A stretch of 64,000 nt of DNA from Crambe crambe. Taxonomy: Eukaryota; Porifera; Demospongiae; Poecilosclerida; Crambeidae. A model generated the notes under the pieces. That model was not told the DNA's origin. It saw only the letters and a list, made by a program, of their open reading frames with translations, and searched no databases. The position numbers and the translations under genes were made by a program. The stretch lies in the NCBI GenBank assembly GCA_963924555.1, contig OZ004596.1, positions 1,674,001 to 1,738,000 of the forward strand, read 5' to 3'. Shown here one piece after another: positions 23,401 through 34,319 of the stretch (its first letter is position 1; each line of letters begins with the position of its first letter).

Positions 23401-26397
23401 AAATTCAGTGTATAAGAATCGTTTTAAGAGCTGTGATTCATACCACCAGTTGCTTCCACTCATACCTGCATCTTTGTACTATCAGCAATAGCCTTCCGTT
23501 CCACCTCCATCAGTGTCTCACACTTTTCTCTTAGTAGTTGGTCAAAATGTAGTTCAGCTGCCCTTAATTTTGACTATGAAAGTTAATCCACATGCACTCA
23601 ATGACCAATTATAGGACATAGAGCATAGTTGAGTTTAGGTATACCTTCAGCTGGCCCTCTTCAAGCTTTCCATTGCTAAGCTTCTCTTTTAGCATCTTGT
23701 TTTCATAGAAGAGCTGATTAGCCTTTTCTTCAGATCTCTTATTGCTCTTCAGCAAGCTTGAGCGGGCCGCTTCAGTTTTGTGATGGAGTTCTTGAAGTGC
23801 TTGTATTTCAACCTACAAGGGGCCATGCATGTATGCACATCATTGGATATGAATCAGTATCTCATACTTTCAAGCTTTCTACTTCCATCTGATGCTTTGC
23901 TTCAAACTTTTCCAAGCTGTTAGTGCTGTTGTTAGCCAATTCTTGAGCATCACTCAACGATTCTTTCAGTCCATCAACCTGAAATGTGCACACATTGCCA
24001 ACTAGCTAGCTGTATACTGAGCAGTCCGTTACTAAAATACCTCAGCATTGGCTTGCTCTTTTATTATTGTGAGTTCTCGTATTTGATTGAGAAGTCGTTT
24101 CCTCTCACTCTCAAGCTGTTGTCTCATCTGTTTCTTCACTTGAGTTACTTCCTCAGCATGATCTTTAAGAAGAGTTGCCATCTTCTTCTGATACTCTTCA
24201 GCACTCTTTGCAGAGTTAGCTACCGTAAACAACAACAATGAAACAACAACAACAACAAAACAACAAAACAACAAAAGTTCAACATTGAGTCCATTCAAGA
24301 ATTTTTCTAAACCTACCTACTGATTTCTCAACTTTTGCTCTGAGGTTCTTGTTTTCTATTTCCAAGGAATCTATCCTTGACTGAGCTTGACTCAGCTGAC
24401 TCTCAACAAATATTTTCTCTGATTGGAGAGCACTCAACTGCTTGAGACCAAGGCGCTGCCCTTGGGGCTGTCTCAAAGATACACGCTTCAAACTTGGCCT
24501 GGAATAAAAGCCAGCAGCATTTATCATAATGGTAATGGTTCACAGGTTCACATAGTTTTTGATCCTATGAAAATTTCTATGGTACTTACTTCATTTGTCC
24601 ATGGGTGAATTTGCTTGCTTTGGATTGGTCTTCTAGGTCAGGAAGTGACATGGTACTTGCCTCCTCAAGACTAATAGAGACCAGTGGATCAATGGCCCCA
24701 CTGAGTTGCCTGAGACTGGCTTCCGATCCAGTGATCAACTCCTCACTTGATCCAGGTATGTAATTAGTTGATTTTTTAAACTGGGTTGATTCCTTATCCT
24801 CCATTTCAAGTGATAACGGTACCAAATTTCGGACGTCAGTCTCACTGGAACTGGAATCTGACCTGTCATTTGTTTGCTGTACTGATTCACTTCCACAAAC
24901 ATTATCAGTAGCCTCAGGGTCCACAGATCCAGAAGTCAGTCTCTCCACTGATGGTAGAAGAGATGATGGTTCGTCCTTTATGGTTGTTGTACCACCAATT
25001 GATCCTGGATGTTTTGGGGGAGTTATTTGCTCTTTAATCTGGCTCTTCTTTTCTGCTGATTTCGAGATCATCTCCAATAAATTCTTCCTCACTTCTTCAT
25101 CATGAGTCGATCTTTGTTGCACTACTACAGTACTAGCTGAACTTCCATCCAGTTTAACAGTTGGTAGCACACGTCTTTGATGACCTAAACTGTTGTTTCT
25201 ATCTGGTTTAACAGTGGGTAACACTCTCCCTTGACTGCTACTTTGCTTTTGAGGGGATGTGAGCTCTTTCTCAGCCTTCTCTGGGGAACTGATAGAATTT
25301 GATTGTACAACTGTGCTTGATGTGGAAGTGATAGTTTCTTTGGCCTGACCTGATACAGAAAGCGAAGGATAGCTAGTAAGAGGTAAAGAGGATGAGGTGG
25401 AAGGTGTGGTACGGGTAAGTAGAGATGATAGAGAAGATGGTGGAGAGGAGGGTAGAGGCTGTGTGACAGGAGATTGTGTGATGGACATAGGTGGAGATTG
25501 TGTGATGATGGAGGTAGGTGGAGATCGTGTAGGTGGAGATTGTGTGATGGTGGTAGGTGGAGGTTGTGTGATGGAAGTAGGTGGAGGTTGTGTGCTGGTG
25601 GTAGGTGGAGGTTGTGTGATGGAAATAGGTGGAGGTTGTGTGCTGGTGGTAGGTGGAGGTTGTGTGATGGTGGTAGGTGGAGGTAGTGTGCCAGTGGTAG
25701 GTGGAGGTTGTGTGATGGAGGTAGGTGGAGGTTGTATGCTGGCATTAGGAGGTCGTATGCCAGAGGCAGGTGAAGGTTGTGTAATGGATGTAGGTGGAGA
25801 TTGTGTGATGGACATAGGTGGAGGTTGTGTGATGGACGTAGGTGGAGATTGTGTGATGGACGTAGGTGGAGGTTGTGTGATGGATGTAGGTGGAGGTTGT
25901 GTGATTGAGACAGCTGGAGGTTGTGTAATGGATGAAGGTGGAGGTTGTGTGATGGCGGTAGATGGAGATGGGGTAGGTAGAGGCAATGAAGAAGGCTTAT
26001 GGCTTCCAGTTTGACTGGTCATTAAAGAACTTGGTGAAGAAGTCCCAGTTCTGTGATATCTGCTGAAGTAGCCAGTATCTGCAATGAAAATATGAAGTCA
26101 TGGTAATTATGTTGGCTGAAAAAAGGAGATACTCATGGCACTCAAAGCTAGCTATTTACTTGGGATGTGGTGGCTGGGACTGGAACTCATAAGTGATTTC
26201 TCTGTTGGGAAAGTAATGCCAACTGATGAGCAAGACTTCTTGGTCAGCACAGGGATACCACTCCTGCTCCCATGGATGCCACTCTTGAGATCATTGCCTG
26301 CATCACTGCACGAGTACAGGAAACAGATCATCTGACACTAAAATCCTATATATACTTGCCTTTTATTTGATACTCTGCTAGCAGGTACTTCAGCCAT
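14415..26397 (-). CDS. Very large coiled-coil protein with Pro-rich repeat region
   Basis: A long gene of roughly 33 exons (about 2,400 residues when the visible exons are added), from MAEVPASRVSNKR at 26397 to a stop at 14415-14417. The N-terminal 550 residues are low complexity. They include about 20 copies of an 8-residue SITQPPPT-type repeat (25440-25990), then a Ser/Thr-rich acidic part. From about 24500 to the end nearly every exon is heptad-repeat coiled coil, the largest being 20833-19962. One non-coil segment (about 23400-22700) has a basic stretch and DEVIHHLWWTKEHAKEEL. The C-terminus is RRRLEARLEQVNDTLSSSL followed by a Pro/Thr tail ending TPKRSF. Length and structure suggest a centrosomal, ciliary-rootlet or Golgi scaffold, but I cannot assign an orthologue. 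Some internal exon edges are approximate. It is divergent from APBA. Confidence 0.8.
16932..17122. mobile_element. MITE with 16-bp perfect inverted ends, family 2
   Basis: Begins TAAGGTAAAGCAGGGC (16932-16947) and ends with its exact reverse complement (17107-17122). The inner bases continue the symmetry (GGCGGGGCTATT against GGAATAGCCCCGCC). The length is about 190 bp with TA at both ends, fitting a Tc1/mariner-like non-autonomous element. It lies in an intron of the coiled-coil gene. Confidence 0.85.
17121..17200 (+). mobile_element. MITE family 1 fragment, abutting family 2
   Basis: Starts TACAGTGGAACCTTAATACT, matching the left end of the element at 21001, and continues with family-like text (GGGGAATCCTCT, AAGAGGACAATCTCTCTAG). 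The right end is missing. It shares its terminal TA with the preceding element, so one probably inserted at the end of the other. Confidence 0.6.
18530..18955. repeat. Long polypyrimidine tract (C/T)
   Basis: About 425 bp of nearly pure CCCTCTCC-type sequence on the plus strand, in an intron of the coiled-coil gene. Open frames on both strands here are products of the simple composition. Such tracts can form triplex DNA. Confidence 0.85.
21001..21180. mobile_element. MITE with 20-bp inverted ends (TACAGTGGAACC), family 1
   Basis: Ends TACAGTGGAACCCCTAAATG (21001-21020) and CATTTAGAGGTTCCACTGTA (21161-21180) are inverted with one mismatch. TA occurs at each end, and the interior repeats AATCAGGACACTTTT. 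The 180-bp length and TA ends point to a Tc1/mariner-type miniature element. It is in an intron of the coiled-coil gene. Confidence 0.88.
21757..21916. mobile_element. MITE family 2, degenerate copy
   Basis: Closely resembles 16932-17122: GTAAAGCGAGGCTATTTCGA, then GAGCTTATGAGCTCTATTTG, GAAAGATATATTCCTCTA, GATTATATCCTCCAACATT and finally TTCGGAATAGCC. The outer right end is missing. It ends only about 30 bp before an exon of the coiled-coil gene. Confidence 0.75.
25440..25990 (-). repeat. Coding minisatellite, 24-bp unit (SITQPPPT)
   Basis: About 20 imperfect 24-bp units in the third exon of the coiled-coil gene, each encoding a variant of SITQPPPT. The plus strand reads GTAGGTGGAGGTTGTGTGAT repeatedly. 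Unit length keeps the frame, so copy number could vary between individuals without breaking the protein. Long frames on the other strand and in other phases are by-products. Confidence 0.88.
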
Positions 26398-26624
26398 GAT
26401 TTACTATCTCTCTTTCTAGCTAGCATCTAAAAAGTAGTAAAATAGCGATTTCTGCTGTCTGATAGTTCCTGCAGTCGCATCTGCTCGTCCAAAATCTGCT
26501 TATCTGCTACAAGATCTATTGTTTATAGACACTGCAAGCTTGAGCTAGCTACGCCCACTTATTGCACTGCTATCTAATTAAGCGAAAAACCAAGAAATTT
26601 CAATCATAGCCATAAATATATACA
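26398..26624. promoter_or_regulatory. Shared divergent promoter region, coiled-coil gene / APBA
   Basis: The start codons of the two genes face away from each other across 227 bp. No strong motif was recognised apart from AT-rich DNA and CCACTTATTGCACTG near 26550. The promoter call rests on the arrangement only. Confidence 0.4.
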
Positions 26625-29600
26625 ATGGAAGAAGAGGGAGAGCATATCAATTCCGAAGTGAATGGTGTATCTCGATCTGAATTGAAGTCTCCATCAGGTC
26701 ATCATGCTGATGAAAGCAATGGTAGGCCTACCCAACCTCCACCTTCAGCGACGCTGGAGGCCAGAGTTGAGGATGAAGCAACCATAACTAGGAGTAGTTC
26801 CTTAGACCAATTTAGCACATCTACTAACACAAGTAATGGACGAGTAAATATCACAGAAGAAGAAGAAGAACCTTTAGCCAGCTCAATTAAGGACCACAAT
26901 TCAGAGAGAGAAACTGGAAGAGAAGCTGAGAACTCACCAGTACAGCATGAAAGTATTGATGTATCACACAATGAACAGCATGAAAGTATAAATGAACCAC
27001 ACAGTGATCATCCTCAGGCTCACATTGATGGCGGCAGTGATACTAGTGGTTCAGATGCTAAACAATCTTCACTCCACCAATCCATCACTTCATCTCAGAG
27101 TAGTCCTCCTGAAAACCCACCAATAACTTCCAAAGAGAGTGATGGATCAAATCAGATGGAACTCAATGACAATTCCATGCCAGTCACAACTCCAGTATTA
27201 AGGAAAGTGGAAGATGTGGAAAATTGTGAAGAGAGATCGGGGTCTAGAACTTCTATAGTGAATGAGTCCGCTCTTAGTGGTACTGATTCTCCTACGTACG
27301 AAGAGGACAGAAACCTGGAGCAGTTTAGTGAGATACTGTTGGATTCAGACTCGGAGAGTGAAGTACAGGTTGCCGTTGGAGGTGGAGACAGCGAGGGTAC
27401 CATTGAGAAACCAAAGAAGAACACAAAGAAAGTCAGATTTGCAGATCAAATAGATGGAGAAGGTAAGAAAAGATCCCTCTCCCCCTCCTTCCTCTCCTCC
27501 CCCTTCCTTCCCTCTCTCTCTCCCTAGATTTCCCTCTCTCTCTTTCTCTCCCTTTCTCTCTCCCCTCTCTCTTTCTCTCTGTCTTTTTTTGATTTTTTTT
27601 TTTTTCACTCTCTCTATAAGCAGCATCCTCCCTCCCTTCTTCTGGCTCCCTCCCACCGAGCTCCCACTCCTCTCCCCTTTCTCCCAGACAGCCCAATGTC
27701 CATCCCAACTCCTCACCAACAGCAATCTCGCCTAGACAAAAGGTAACATACAAACTGTATAAAAGAAATCTTGGCAGCCCTACAGTATGGTGGTTTAGTC
27801 TTGAGTCCTATAACCATAACTATTACTGCATATGATATTGTGTATTATTATTGCAGCAACGTGTGTTAGATGAATTCATCAATGGTGTGGAAATTGCTGC
27901 AGAGGTAAGTATGTTTTCGTTGTTGATATTATTATTAAGAGGGTGTAACTCCTTATACTATTTAAACATTATTGTTGACCCTTAAAAAAGGCAGAAATTA
28001 GTGCTGCACATGCACAAATGACTTAGAATGTCAGAAACTCTTCGCCAGTCTTCGCTGGATACAATATGTACATAGACTTGTCTCTGTAGGCCTGAGGGAG
28101 GACTTCAATAATAATTTTTATTTTTTATTTTTTATTTTATATTATAATGCAGTATCTTGGTTCAACTCCTATTTTATTGGATGGGATTGGGGCCATGAGA
28201 TCTGCCCGTATGTTCCAAGCCCAGCAAGCTGTCCAGCTTATCAAGGTAAACTGAAGTCAATTTTCTCCCTCCTTTCCTCTGTCACCCCCTCCCTCTTCAC
28301 CTCCCTCCAATTAGAGATCCTTTTCAATTTATCATTTCGTCTGAAATTATGTGCTGTAGGATCCAGAAAGTGAATCGCGTCCTCGTTTCCCAGTCAAAAT
28401 TAAAGTGTCCACTGAAGCAGTCATTATAGCTGACAACAGTACCAATGTGAGCAATACTAAAGTACTTAAATAATAGTGAGGCTACCCTAAATGGCCAGGG
28501 TAGTTGGCCAGGGTAGTTTTGAACATTATTGAATTTATTATTCAAGTTGGAGGTAGCTCTGAAATCTCAGTGATTCAATATTGGAAGTGTTCCTAGACCT
28601 ACCATTTTGAATCATCCATGGGAAATCTCTATCTGATACGCTATGCATCTGTTCCTTCCTCAGGTTGAGCTGATGAAGCATCTTTTGGCATCCATCACCT
28701 ACGTAGCAGATATCGACCATGTCCTGGTCATCATGGCTCGACCTTCTTCTGATCAACCCTCACCACATCTTGGACAAGTGGCTGCTGCTGCTGTTGATCA
28801 TGATGACCCTAATAGCAATTCCAGCCCAACACTGTCAAAAATGACATGCCATGTCCTCGATACTCCAAATGTGAGTACAGTGAGACCTGGTGTGGTGGTC
28901 ATGTGACTATACAGGCTCTCTAATTGACTCAGATCATTTAAGAAGGATCAGACATCTTAACCAAATTTTTTAAAAACCACCTCATAGAGTTGTGGGTGAT
29001 CGGTTTTCTGCTGGTATTTTGAGAGCTAAAGCAGATATAGCGAATGATCAAGGGATGCAAATATACATTAGTAACCTCAATCGTGGGCCTTTGGGCAAGG
29101 TAGTGCAGTAGAATTAGTTTTTTCACCCATTGGAGAGTTTTTATGCTATTGACTAACATGCTGCTGCATCTGTGACACATATGAAAGTTTGTTTCTCTCT
29201 CTTTTTTTTTTTTCAAGGCAAGAGAGGCTGCTATGGCGATAGGCCAAGCATTCAGTGCTGCCTACAAGCAGTGCCTGAGAGAGCATGGTGTTCCAGATTC
29301 ACAGCTGGAGAACGTCGAGTATACCCAAATTCTCCATGCACAGTCTGTCCCACGACTGGAGGTGGAGTCTTTAGGAGACAAGGAAAACATCAAGAAGGTG
29401 AGACAGAAAGGAATGATGAGGTAGAGGACTAGGAGGGGTAGAGGTAAGGACATGGAAGGGCATAGTTTTGGGCATAATGGGTTGAACCTTAATGCCAGCA
29501 CAATGCTGGCATAATAGGGGATTTTTACTTCCAGGGGTTGGCAAATATGGAGGTATTGATGTCTGACTCTTGAGTTCCTTTATATAAACTGCTGAATTAG

Positions 29601-31389
29601 AGTAGCCACCTACGTAATTGGTGGTGGTAGCAAAAAAAAAATTATTCAGAGCCGGAGCCACCTCATTTATAGTGGTATAGCAATAGCTACCATCTGGAGG
29701 GTCTGGGGAATTCCCTCCAGTAAGTTCAATATTATTGATTCAATTTCAATCATGTATGATCCAGGCAATGCCATGTACTAACTTATAAGTCAATGTTATT
29801 ATTATTCAAATTGCATACCGGCCATGGCTGTACCAGCCATAGCAGTGCCTCTGGCCGTGTTATTACAACTGTCTTCTGCTGCTGTTTTCTTTACTAAATG
29901 TTCCAGAAAACTAACTTGCTGCTGATAAAATTATGATGGATGACTAAAAGAGGCTGCAATTATGCTACAATAAACCATCACTTATTAATTTTCTTGCCAA
30001 CTTTTAAAGCATAATAGGCATGTTTGTTGAGCATAATAGGGCAGGGGTTCTGGCATTGGAGCATAGCATAATAGGGAAGGAAAAAAAGCATAATTTGCAT
30101 GTCTCTAGGTAGAGGAGAGGAAAATGTTTATGATACATGTAGGGTGATTCCCCTCCCAATAATACCACTTCCTGGCCACATGTTTTGTATCAAAGATAAA
30201 TGTGTCTACCTCTCAGCCAATGAAATGTCAGTCAATTTGCCAGACATACATACATGGGCATACCAGACCACAGTAATAGCTGTTATTCTAGGAGCAAATA
30301 AGTCAAAAATTTCACTTTCAGTGGTTCAACTATGACCCTTGACAATACATAATGTAATTCTCTTGAATATTTTTTTTTCCACATCAATTATTAGTTGACC
30401 ATGGCCAAGCACAAGAATGATATTTTGGGCATAATGGTGAGAGAGTCAGGCTATGGATCAGCCATTCCTTCGTGTGTGATCGTCCACATGAATAAGACCG
30501 GATCGGCAAGCAAATCAGGCTTGCTCAACGTGGGTGATCACATTCTCTCCATCAATGGTGTCAATTTAGTGGGCATGCCCAGGAAGACTTGCATTGAACA
30601 AATCAAGGTATTTAGATCTTGATGTTTGCACATTGTGAAAGCTCCGAGGGACAAATAAAAAATCAGCTGAATTAAATAAGCTGTTTCTCAAACATGCTTT
30701 GATGAAATGGTTCCAAACTTCTGTCATGTGTTCTAAATTTGGTTCCAATTAAGTAATCGAGTTGATTATGAAGTACGAAAAAAGGAATATCTGGGGGGAC
30801 TATCTTATTATATATTCTCTTGAACTTTGATGACATTCTTATTTTTTGTTGTAGAAATGTCGTTATATGACTGTTATTAAGATGGAGGTGTGCACATGTC
30901 CAGCAGTAGTGGACGTAGTAATAGTCCGTCCTGACCTGAAGTATCAGTTGGGGTTCACTATTCATGAAGGAATGGTCAGTACACTTCTGAATGCTATGTA
31001 GCTTTTAATTGTTCCGTCTTATTTTGTAGATTTGCTCTCTAGTTCGTGGCTCCATTGCTGAGCGGAGTGGTGTGCGTGTCGGTCACAGGATCATTGATAT
31101 TAATGGCACAAGCACAGTAGGCATGCAGCACTCAAACATTGTACACCTTCTCTCAAGCACTGTAGGAGATGTAAGTTTTATATAATGTTATAGTGTGCAT
31201 TTGGAAACAGTGTGCATCATTTGGAGATAGTGTGCATCATTTGGAAACAGCGTGCATCATTTAGAATAGTACATTAGTGGTAATCTGTTTAAAAAAATTT
31301 TTCTTTTGTATATGCAGTTACACATTCGGATAATGCCCATTATCCTGTACAAGTTGATGACAGGGCAAATACAGCCAGAATATTATTAG
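26625..31389 (+). CDS. APBA: APBA / Mint / X11 / LIN-10 adaptor (PTB + two PDZ)
   Basis: Adaptor that in animals binds the tail of the amyloid precursor protein and helps sort membrane proteins; in bilaterians it also works at synapses. The first exon (26625 to about 27461) encodes a Ser/Glu-rich disordered N-terminus ending [14 protein letters not shown] Ser/Pro exon follows at 27620-27741. The PTB domain spans exons from 27857 to 29397 ([42 protein letters not shown]). PDZ1 is at 30395-30606 and 30855-30974 ([26 protein letters not shown]). PDZ2 begins [10 protein letters not shown] and runs [32 protein letters not shown]. The C-terminus TGQIQPEYY matches the short tyrosine-containing tail that vertebrate Mints fold back onto PDZ1. 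Domain order and tail make the family certain. Bilaterian APBA1/2/3 diverged later, so no number is given. Confidence 0.93.
27478..27612. repeat. Polypyrimidine tract in APBA intron
   Basis: About 135 bp of C/T simple sequence between the first and second coding exons of APBA. It merges into the pyrimidine-rich region before the acceptor near 27619. Reading frames here on either strand are by-products. Confidence 0.8.
31193..31268. repeat. Short tandem repeat, about 23-bp unit
   Basis: Three to four copies of a unit like GTGTGCATCATTTGGAAACA in the last intron of APBA. Non-coding. Confidence 0.75.
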
Positions 31390-31721
31390 CACAGCATTCC
31401 ATTATATGTCTCAAAGTAACAATCACACCAAAAAGTTATTATGAATCATCTCACACCATTATAATCTACAGTACTCTATTATTATTCATTGTGGCTGTAT
31501 ATATTTTCATAGATATGATTTTTTTTACACTTCCCAATGCCTAAAGGTATATTCTGCACAGTTACTAATCGTTCATGCATACACTTGATAGCAAAAACAG
31601 TGCTAATTACATAGTTAATTAGTAAAGTTTATGCAGATTCTCAAGTCGGTATGGTATCAATCATTTGGCTCTTGCTTGACGGCTAGCTAGAAATTGTTAA
31701 ACTTGATAATTACCATCATAG

Positions 31722-32239
31722 TTAATTAATAGACACTATTAACAACTCACAATGTTTTCTGATCAATCGCCTCACGTATTCTTCAGCCCTTGTCATCTGG
31801 AGACGGGATTCATCTTCTAGCCTCCTGTTAAGTTCAACTTGCTCACGCAGCTCACGCTGTCGTGCTCTTTCCAAGTTCCTGGCTCTCCTTTTTTCTGCTC
31901 TCTCCTCTAATTCATTCTCTCTTTCGACCCTCAGTAAGCGCTCTATTTCCTTTTCTCTTATCCTGCGTTCAATGTCTTCTTGACTTGCTCGTTTGCAGTG
32001 TCCGCCTCCATTATAGTGAGTGTGTTCATGTTCCAAGTATTCGATCAAACATTGCAGTTCCTCATCAGTACTCTCTTCAAACTGGCAAACTGATTCTACT
32101 ATTAAACTCATCATAACCAGATATAAGCAGCACTAACTAACAATAGAGTTATTGTTACTTTACCTCCACATTTTGTTTCACCTTCTTGAAGAAGTACCAA
32201 GATCATTATAATCAGGGTTAAAATTAAGTGATTGTCCAT
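31722..32239 (-). CDS. Small predicted secreted Arg/Glu-rich protein (hypothetical)
   Basis: Two exons, 32239-32164 and 32089-31722, join in phase 1 to give about 147 residues. Starting at 32239, residues 1-18 are strongly hydrophobic (LILTLIIMILVLLQ), a signal peptide or anchor, followed by GETKCGVCQFEES with a CxxC pair. The rest is highly charged and helical, rich in Arg and Glu (IERRIREKEIERLLR onward), like a single long alpha-helix or coiled coil. An alternative ATG at 32114 inside the second frame would lack the signal peptide; the upstream start is preferred because the splice removes an otherwise unexplained leader and creates CGVC. No family recognised. It sits tail-to-tail with APBA. 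Confidence 0.6.
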
Positions 32240-32506
32240 CACTCATAATGACTGTTGTACTTAAACATTGCAGCTGTTTGTTCACTTGCAGCTGTCAGTT
32301 GTAATTAGCTATTATACTACCAGTTTTTTATGGGGTATGATGTGTCTTGTAGCTGCTATATTATTCAACATGAAGATTTGACCACTACACTATTTAGAGT
32401 TTCAATGGAAGTTTATATTGTCTGATGAGTATCTAGCTACTTCAACTAAAATTAAAGGGTTCACCCCCTAATATAGTTAGGTCCATGCTACTAATAATGG
32501 CTAAGT

Positions 32507-32545
32507 TTTTTTGTTTGTTTGTTTGTTTGTTTGTTTGTTTGTTTA
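32507..32545. repeat. TTTG microsatellite
   Basis: About nine TTTG units just downstream of the stop codon of the minus-strand gene that begins at 34119. Confidence 0.85.
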
Positions 32546-32562
32546 TCAGCTAATTAATAATA

Positions 32563-34119
32563 TCAGGGGACAGAGTCCTCAGATGATGGTGAGCTGGCAG
32601 GAGATTGTGGAGAAGAGTCAGTCATCTCAACATCTTGATATGAAATGGAGTCTGCAGAAGCAGATGGCTCTGTTAAATGAAAGGCCATGTATGGTGGAGG
32701 GAAGTCAACATCAAGGGAGTCTGCAGATAAAGATGGATGTATTAACATGGGGGATAGTGGGGGAGAGTCAATGGTCTCCATATCCTGCAATACGATGGAA
32801 TCTACAGAAGGGGTAGGCGAAGGAGTATCAATCATTTCAGTGATATCTCGGCTCAAGACGGACTCAGATGTGAATGGATATAACAGAGCAGGTGAAGGTG
32901 GTAAGTGTGGGAAGTTATCCAATGAGTAGCAGCGCCTAGTGAACTTCCTAGCACTGTGAGAGAGTAAAATGCTTGAGGAGGTGGATTGAATATCCTCAAG
33001 ACTAGTGGCTGACTTGATGTGTGGAGGTGGAGATGGTGAACTTTGGATGGACATTGAAGATACATCAGATATTGACGTTGGTGTAGATTCTGTTTCATAT
33101 TCTGGACTTAAACTGTGAGCGGTATCCAATTTGGTGGATGGAATTATGAGGAGTGACTGAGACATTTGCTTTAGTTTCATAGAGTTACTTTTAGGGGCAC
33201 ATCCTAAGGGCAGAGACAAAGATCTTTGCTTTCTATTACCAGAGGCTCCCTGCTGAGACTTATTCTCTCCAAGTATTTCTGAAGCTTCCTGCTGGGACTT
33301 TTTCTCTCCAAATAATTCTGAAGTTTCTGTCGTGTCTTCAATATGATCCTCTCCTTCAAGATTTTCGCGAGCAATTCTGAGACCATGCTGAAAGGCAGCA
33401 AGGGCCTTTATCTTCTTCTTGGCCCTTTTAATCGACTCACTTGGAGCTGCTTCATAGCGCTGTTTGAGCTCTGGCAGACGATCTAGGACACCCTCCATCC
33501 CCATGGTGCTTCGTCGTCGAGATAAAGTGGGGGAAGTGGGAGAAGGAGGGGAAGTGGGGGATGTGGGGGACGTGGGTGATGTGGGGTGGGTGGGTGAAAC
33601 AGGGGCATCAGTTGGCAATTCATTGTCTCCACTTGACCATGTATGACTACCACGACGTTGTCTCGCCTCTGACGAGTTTTCTGGAGGGCTGAACTTCTTG
33701 TTTATATGTCTCTTATACTCTATTAATGTTTCTGGTCTTTTTGTTGTACGAATGCATCCATAGAGTCCCCGGAGAGCAAGTTTGAGTCTTCTCATTCCAA
33801 ATTTCAGCTCAGCTGACTTCTCTACGTCATAATGCTCTTCGTAAACATTTGCTGTCTCTTCAGCAACCATTTTGAGAATCTCAAAGAAGACATATCGAGG
33901 AACACTTGTGACCCCATTTTTGTCCCAGAATACAACATCATCATCGTCTTCCTCATTTTCTGGAATCCCACTGAAATGGATTCCTATATCATCTTCCTCA
34001 TCATCCATTCCAATTAGATTGATGCTGTCCCATATCACAGAAGCCAGAGGAGCAGGTTTGAACCCTCTAAGGTGAGGAACCAGTTGTTTTTGTTCTTCAT
34101 GTGAGAGCACTCCACCCAT
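32563..34119 (-). CDS. Unrecognised protein, possible N-myristoylation
   Basis: A 518-residue protein in one exon. It begins MGGVLS, which fits the N-myristoylation pattern (Gly2, Ser6). Residues about 15-165 look folded: VPHLRGFKPAPLASVIWDSI, an acidic stretch (MDDEEDDIG, ENEEDDDD), VPRYVFFEILKMVAEETANV, then a helical basic part (LKFGMRRLKLALRGLYGCI). After that the protein is mostly disordered: SPTSPT repeats (near 33560), a basic helix near 33420, two similar SQQE/GASE segments near 33270, and a long Ser/Pro-rich C-terminus. I do not recognise the family. A myristoylated membrane-associated scaffold is possible, but this is inference. It overlaps no other gene and may share a promoter zone with nothing obvious. 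Confidence 0.7.
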   Translation of the reverse strand: MGGVLSHEEQKQLVPHLRGFKPAPLASVIWDSINLIGMDDEEDDIGIHFSGIPENEEDDDDVVFWDKNGVTSVPRYVFFEILKMVAEETANVYEEHYDVEKSAELKFGMRRLKLALRGLYGCIRTTKRPETLIEYKRHINKKFSPPENSSEARQRRGSHTWSSGDNELPTDAPVSPTHPTSPTSPTSPTSPPSPTSPTLSRRRSTMGMEGVLDRLPELKQRYEAAPSESIKRAKKKIKALAAFQHGLRIARENLEGEDHIEDTTETSELFGEKKSQQEASEILGENKSQQGASGNRKQRSLSLPLGCAPKSNSMKLKQMSQSLLIIPSTKLDTAHSLSPEYETESTPTSISDVSSMSIQSSPSPPPHIKSATSLEDIQSTSSSILLSHSARKFTRRCYSLDNFPHLPPSPALLYPFTSESVLSRDITEMIDTPSPTPSVDSIVLQDMETIDSPPLSPMLIHPSLSADSLDVDFPPPYMAFHLTEPSASADSISYQDVEMTDSSPQSPASSPSSEDSVP

Positions 34120-34319
34120 AGGAAATACACTGGTACACTGCTTGTGACAAAAACTATCTTATGAAAAAATTGTAGCTATTGTCGATAATATAGCAAGCTA
34201 TGTATTGGCCGGCAGTCAATTTTCACACCTTAAATATTTTCAGTTGTTAACACCAATGTGTTAAATAACATGGCATTTCCCCTTTTCCAATGATTGTAAC
34301 TATTATTAAACAGTTACTT

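Noticed and set aside
25185-26014. Frames of 186-205 residues in other phases and on the plus strand
   Set aside because: Shadows of the 24-bp coding repeat; the SITQPPPT frame joins in phase to flanking exons, the others do not.
27345-27753. Minus- and plus-strand frames rich in Gly/Glu/Arg or Pro/Ser/Phe
   Set aside because: Low-complexity tract in the first APBA intron; the real short exon at 27620-27741 is read in a different phase.
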